From assembly GCF_014695585.1 (NCBI RefSeq), contig NZ_JACJON010000058.1, positions 1 through 64,000 on the forward strand: 64,000 bases of DNA, given 5' to 3'. The notes below the pieces were generated by a model. That model made no database searches. It was not told the origin of the DNA and saw only the letters and a list, made by a program, of their open reading frames with translations. Below, piece by piece: positions 62,370-64,000 of the stretch (the first letter of the stretch is position 1; every line of letters starts with the position of its first letter). This DNA comes from Microcoleus sp. FACHB-831. GTDB taxonomy: Bacteria > Cyanobacteriota > Cyanobacteriia > Cyanobacteriales > FACHB-T130. The translations under genes were made by a program, and so were the position numbers.

Positions 62370-63677
62370 TTAACTGTTAGCTTCTACCTCCTCATTATTC
62401 TCTACTTTCTTGATTTTCCGCTCATACCAGTTCATCAAAGGAGTTGCGCTAATCCCATGTAGAAGTACAGAAATCACGATAACAATGTAAGTAATCCAGG
62501 CTATTTGTTCGCCCAAAGTGTCTTTTAATCCTTCGCCAAAGGCATAGGAAAGATAATACAAAGAGCCGACACCGCGAATGCCAAACCACCCAAATAACGA
62601 GCTGGTTGCAGGGCCAAAGTTTCGTCCGAGCAAGCTAATCCAAATTCCCAAAGGTCGAATTGCAAATAATAACAATACTGCTACTAAGATTCCTTGACCC
62701 GCGTAGTCGCGCATCGGTGCATATCTTAGTATTGTCCCCAATATCAAAATTGTTGCTACCTCCAGCAGTTTTTCAATTTGCTCGGTAAATTCAAATCGAG
62801 ATTTTTGCTTTTCTGAATCTTCGTAAGTGCGCTGAACCACCACTCCAGCAACAAAAACCGCGAGAAAGCCATAACCGTTAACAACTTCTGTGAAGGAATA
62901 GGTCAGCAAAATTGTACTCAGCGCCACGAAATCTTCCATCAAGTTATCGACAGGGCGGAATTTTTGCAGTCGCTTGTCAATCCAGCCAACGCTTTTTGCT
63001 ACAACAATTCCCATCACGATGGCGGCGGCGATCGCCCAAAGTAAATCAACAACTACCCACTCTTTAAACCAGTTTTCCCAGTTGTTATCTTTTAAGGAGT
63101 GAATGCCGAAATAAACAAAGGGAAAAGCTAAGGCATCATTCAACCCGCCTTCAGAAGTCAAACCAAAGCGCAACTCATCGCGATCGTCCATATTTTCCAT
63201 CTGGACTTCTGAGGCTAATACTGGATCGGTGGGGGCGAGAATTCCTCCCAATAAAATAGCAGGACCCCAGTCCATTTTTAAAATAAAATGTCCAACGGCA
63301 GCGATCGCAAAAATTGAAATCGGCATCAGCAACCCAATCAGCCGCGCCGTGATATTCCAAGACCACAAATTCAGCGGACGATTCATCTTCAGCCCGCAGC
63401 TAAATACTGAGACAATCACCACAAATTCCGCCAGTCGTTCCAGAAACTCGGCATCTGGTCGGATCTGAACCAACTTAGTCCCGTATGGCCCCAACAAAAT
63501 ACCTACAATCAGGTAAATGATGGCATAGGAGAGAGGTAAACGGGCAATCCAGCCCGAACCCAACGTCACCATAAGCAGGAGTAGACCAATAACCAGCAGG
63601 TCAAGAATATATATATCTACAGGAGGGAAGAGCGCTTGCAGCATACAGTTAGCGATCGCACGATTGGCAACAAACAT
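62370..63677 (-). CDS. CPA-type cation:proton antiporter
   Basis: 435 aa with about 12 membrane segments. Antiporter landmarks are GGILAPTDPVLASEVQ (the ATDP/TDP motif at the ion site), LTSEGGLNDALAFPFVYFG (the ND pair) and WFGIRGVGSLYYLSYA near the end. It exchanges Na+ or K+ for H+ across a membrane. The Met at 63677 is used; Met 63644 (MLQALFPPVD) is an alternative. It is convergent with mutL, 5 nt apart. Confidence 0.88.
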   Translation of the reverse strand: MFVANRAIANCMLQALFPPVDIYILDLLVIGLLLLMVTLGSGWIARLPLSYAIIYLIVGILLGPYGTKLVQIRPDAEFLERLAEFVVIVSVFSCGLKMNRPLNLWSWNITARLIGLLMPISIFAIAAVGHFILKMDWGPAILLGGILAPTDPVLASEVQMENMDDRDELRFGLTSEGGLNDALAFPFVYFGIHSLKDNNWENWFKEWVVVDLLWAIAAAIVMGIVVAKSVGWIDKRLQKFRPVDNLMEDFVALSTILLTYSFTEVVNGYGFLAVFVAGVVVQRTYEDSEKQKSRFEFTEQIEKLLEVATILILGTILRYAPMRDYAGQGILVAVLLLFAIRPLGIWISLLGRNFGPATSSLFGWFGIRGVGSLYYLSYAFGEGLKDTLGEQIAWITYIVIVISVLLHGISATPLMNWYERKIKKVENNEEVEANS

Positions 63678-63807
63678 CTGAGCTTACTGCGAAGTCTCCC
63701 CGCTCTAAATCATCCTGTGTGATTATTTGTTATCCAGGTTGTGTATACCCTTGTACTTATGCCAACTTAGTTGGTGATGGACAATCAATATATTCTTACA
63801 AACTATT

Positions 63808-64000
63808 ATGATGCCTCCTAGTCCGACGACTCCCAAACTACTACAGATGCTCCAGTGGCTGGCAAGCCCGATGACGTTTATGGATGCTTGCGCCGCACGT
63901 TACGGAGATATTTTCACATTGCCATTAGGCGCGAAGCTTGTCCCAGTGGTGTTCACAAGCAATCCCCAAGCGCTTCAAGAGATTTTGACAGATTCAAAGC
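63808..64000 (+). CDS. Cytochrome P450, N-terminal part (runs off the window)
   Basis: Reads MMPPSPTTPKLLQMLQWLAS, then DACAARYGDIFTLPLGAKL and VVFTSNPQALQEILTDSK. The opening PP-x-P-P-like region and FxYGDIFTLPLG...NPxALQEIL are typical of cyanobacterial CYP110/CYP120-like P450s. The haem-binding Cys lies beyond the window. Either ATG 63808 or 63811 may be the start. Confidence 0.8.
   Translation, partial: MMPPSPTTPKLLQMLQWLASPMTFMDACAARYGDIFTLPLGAKLVPVVFTSNPQALQEILTDSK

Overview
The window is a piece of a cyanobacterial chromosome. The octamer GCGATCGC (HIP1) recurs throughout, and the photosynthesis genes psbV, psbV2, petE (plastocyanin) and petJ (cytochrome c6) are present with crtO, a cyanoexosortase, rppA/rppB and heptanucleotide repeats of the TAATGGC/CCCAATC kind. 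Together these suggest a filamentous, Oscillatoriales- or Nostocales-like organism; the genus cannot be read from this sequence.

Layout. 0-7.3 kb: the tail of an ISAs1-type transposase, small stress-type and unknown proteins (lipoprotein, CsbD, an RPIASS-repeat protein), uvrB, an IS630 element with an A_AAA_AAC frameshift site, and a possible small RNA carrying two CRISPR-repeat-like hairpins. 7.3-16.8 kb: a divergent aspartate carbamoyltransferase-like gene, then a plus-strand exopolysaccharide and protein-sorting block (HpsE-like glycosyltransferase, DegT aminotransferase, cyanoexosortase B and its partner, Wza-like export protein, Wzc-like chain-length protein). 16.8-21.5 kb: rhomboid, then petJ, petE, psbV2 and psbV, a 64-aa protein, accD and a DUF2007-like protein. 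21.9-35.5 kb: a transketolase-like enzyme, an RsbW/RsbU/RsbV-type partner switch, crtO, an FHA-PAS-GGDEF-EAL protein and a GAF histidine kinase whose N-terminal PAS domain has decayed. 36-46.5 kb: a saccharopine-dehydrogenase-like protein and a metal (probably copper) resistance island: CusA/CusB-type RND efflux with a lipoprotein, a tandem DUF305 protein, a Cys-rich Csp-type protein and the RppA/RppB pair. Two promoter regions in the island carry the same 11-bp-period direct repeat.

48.2-58 kb is the most unusual part: a minus-strand RNA-repair or RNA-quality-control island. It holds a Ro60/TROVE-like protein with a vWA domain, a DUF4291 protein, a DraRnl/Rnl5-type RNA ligase, the RNA 2'-phosphotransferase KptA, a Nudix hydrolase, an AAA ATPase, a ThiF/E1-like enzyme and several unrecognised proteins. 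Just upstream of the Ro-like gene is a circularly permuted tRNA mimic (T arm, then a closed acceptor stem, then D arm), the hallmark of bacterial Y RNA. Y RNA is the classic Ro ligand.

58.2-64 kb: a C5 DNA methyltransferase (possibly HIP1-related), a cysteine-less rhodanese protein, a decayed TPR gene, mutL, a CPA-type antiporter and the start of a cytochrome P450. Several genes have start sites revised here on the basis of Shine-Dalgarno positions.
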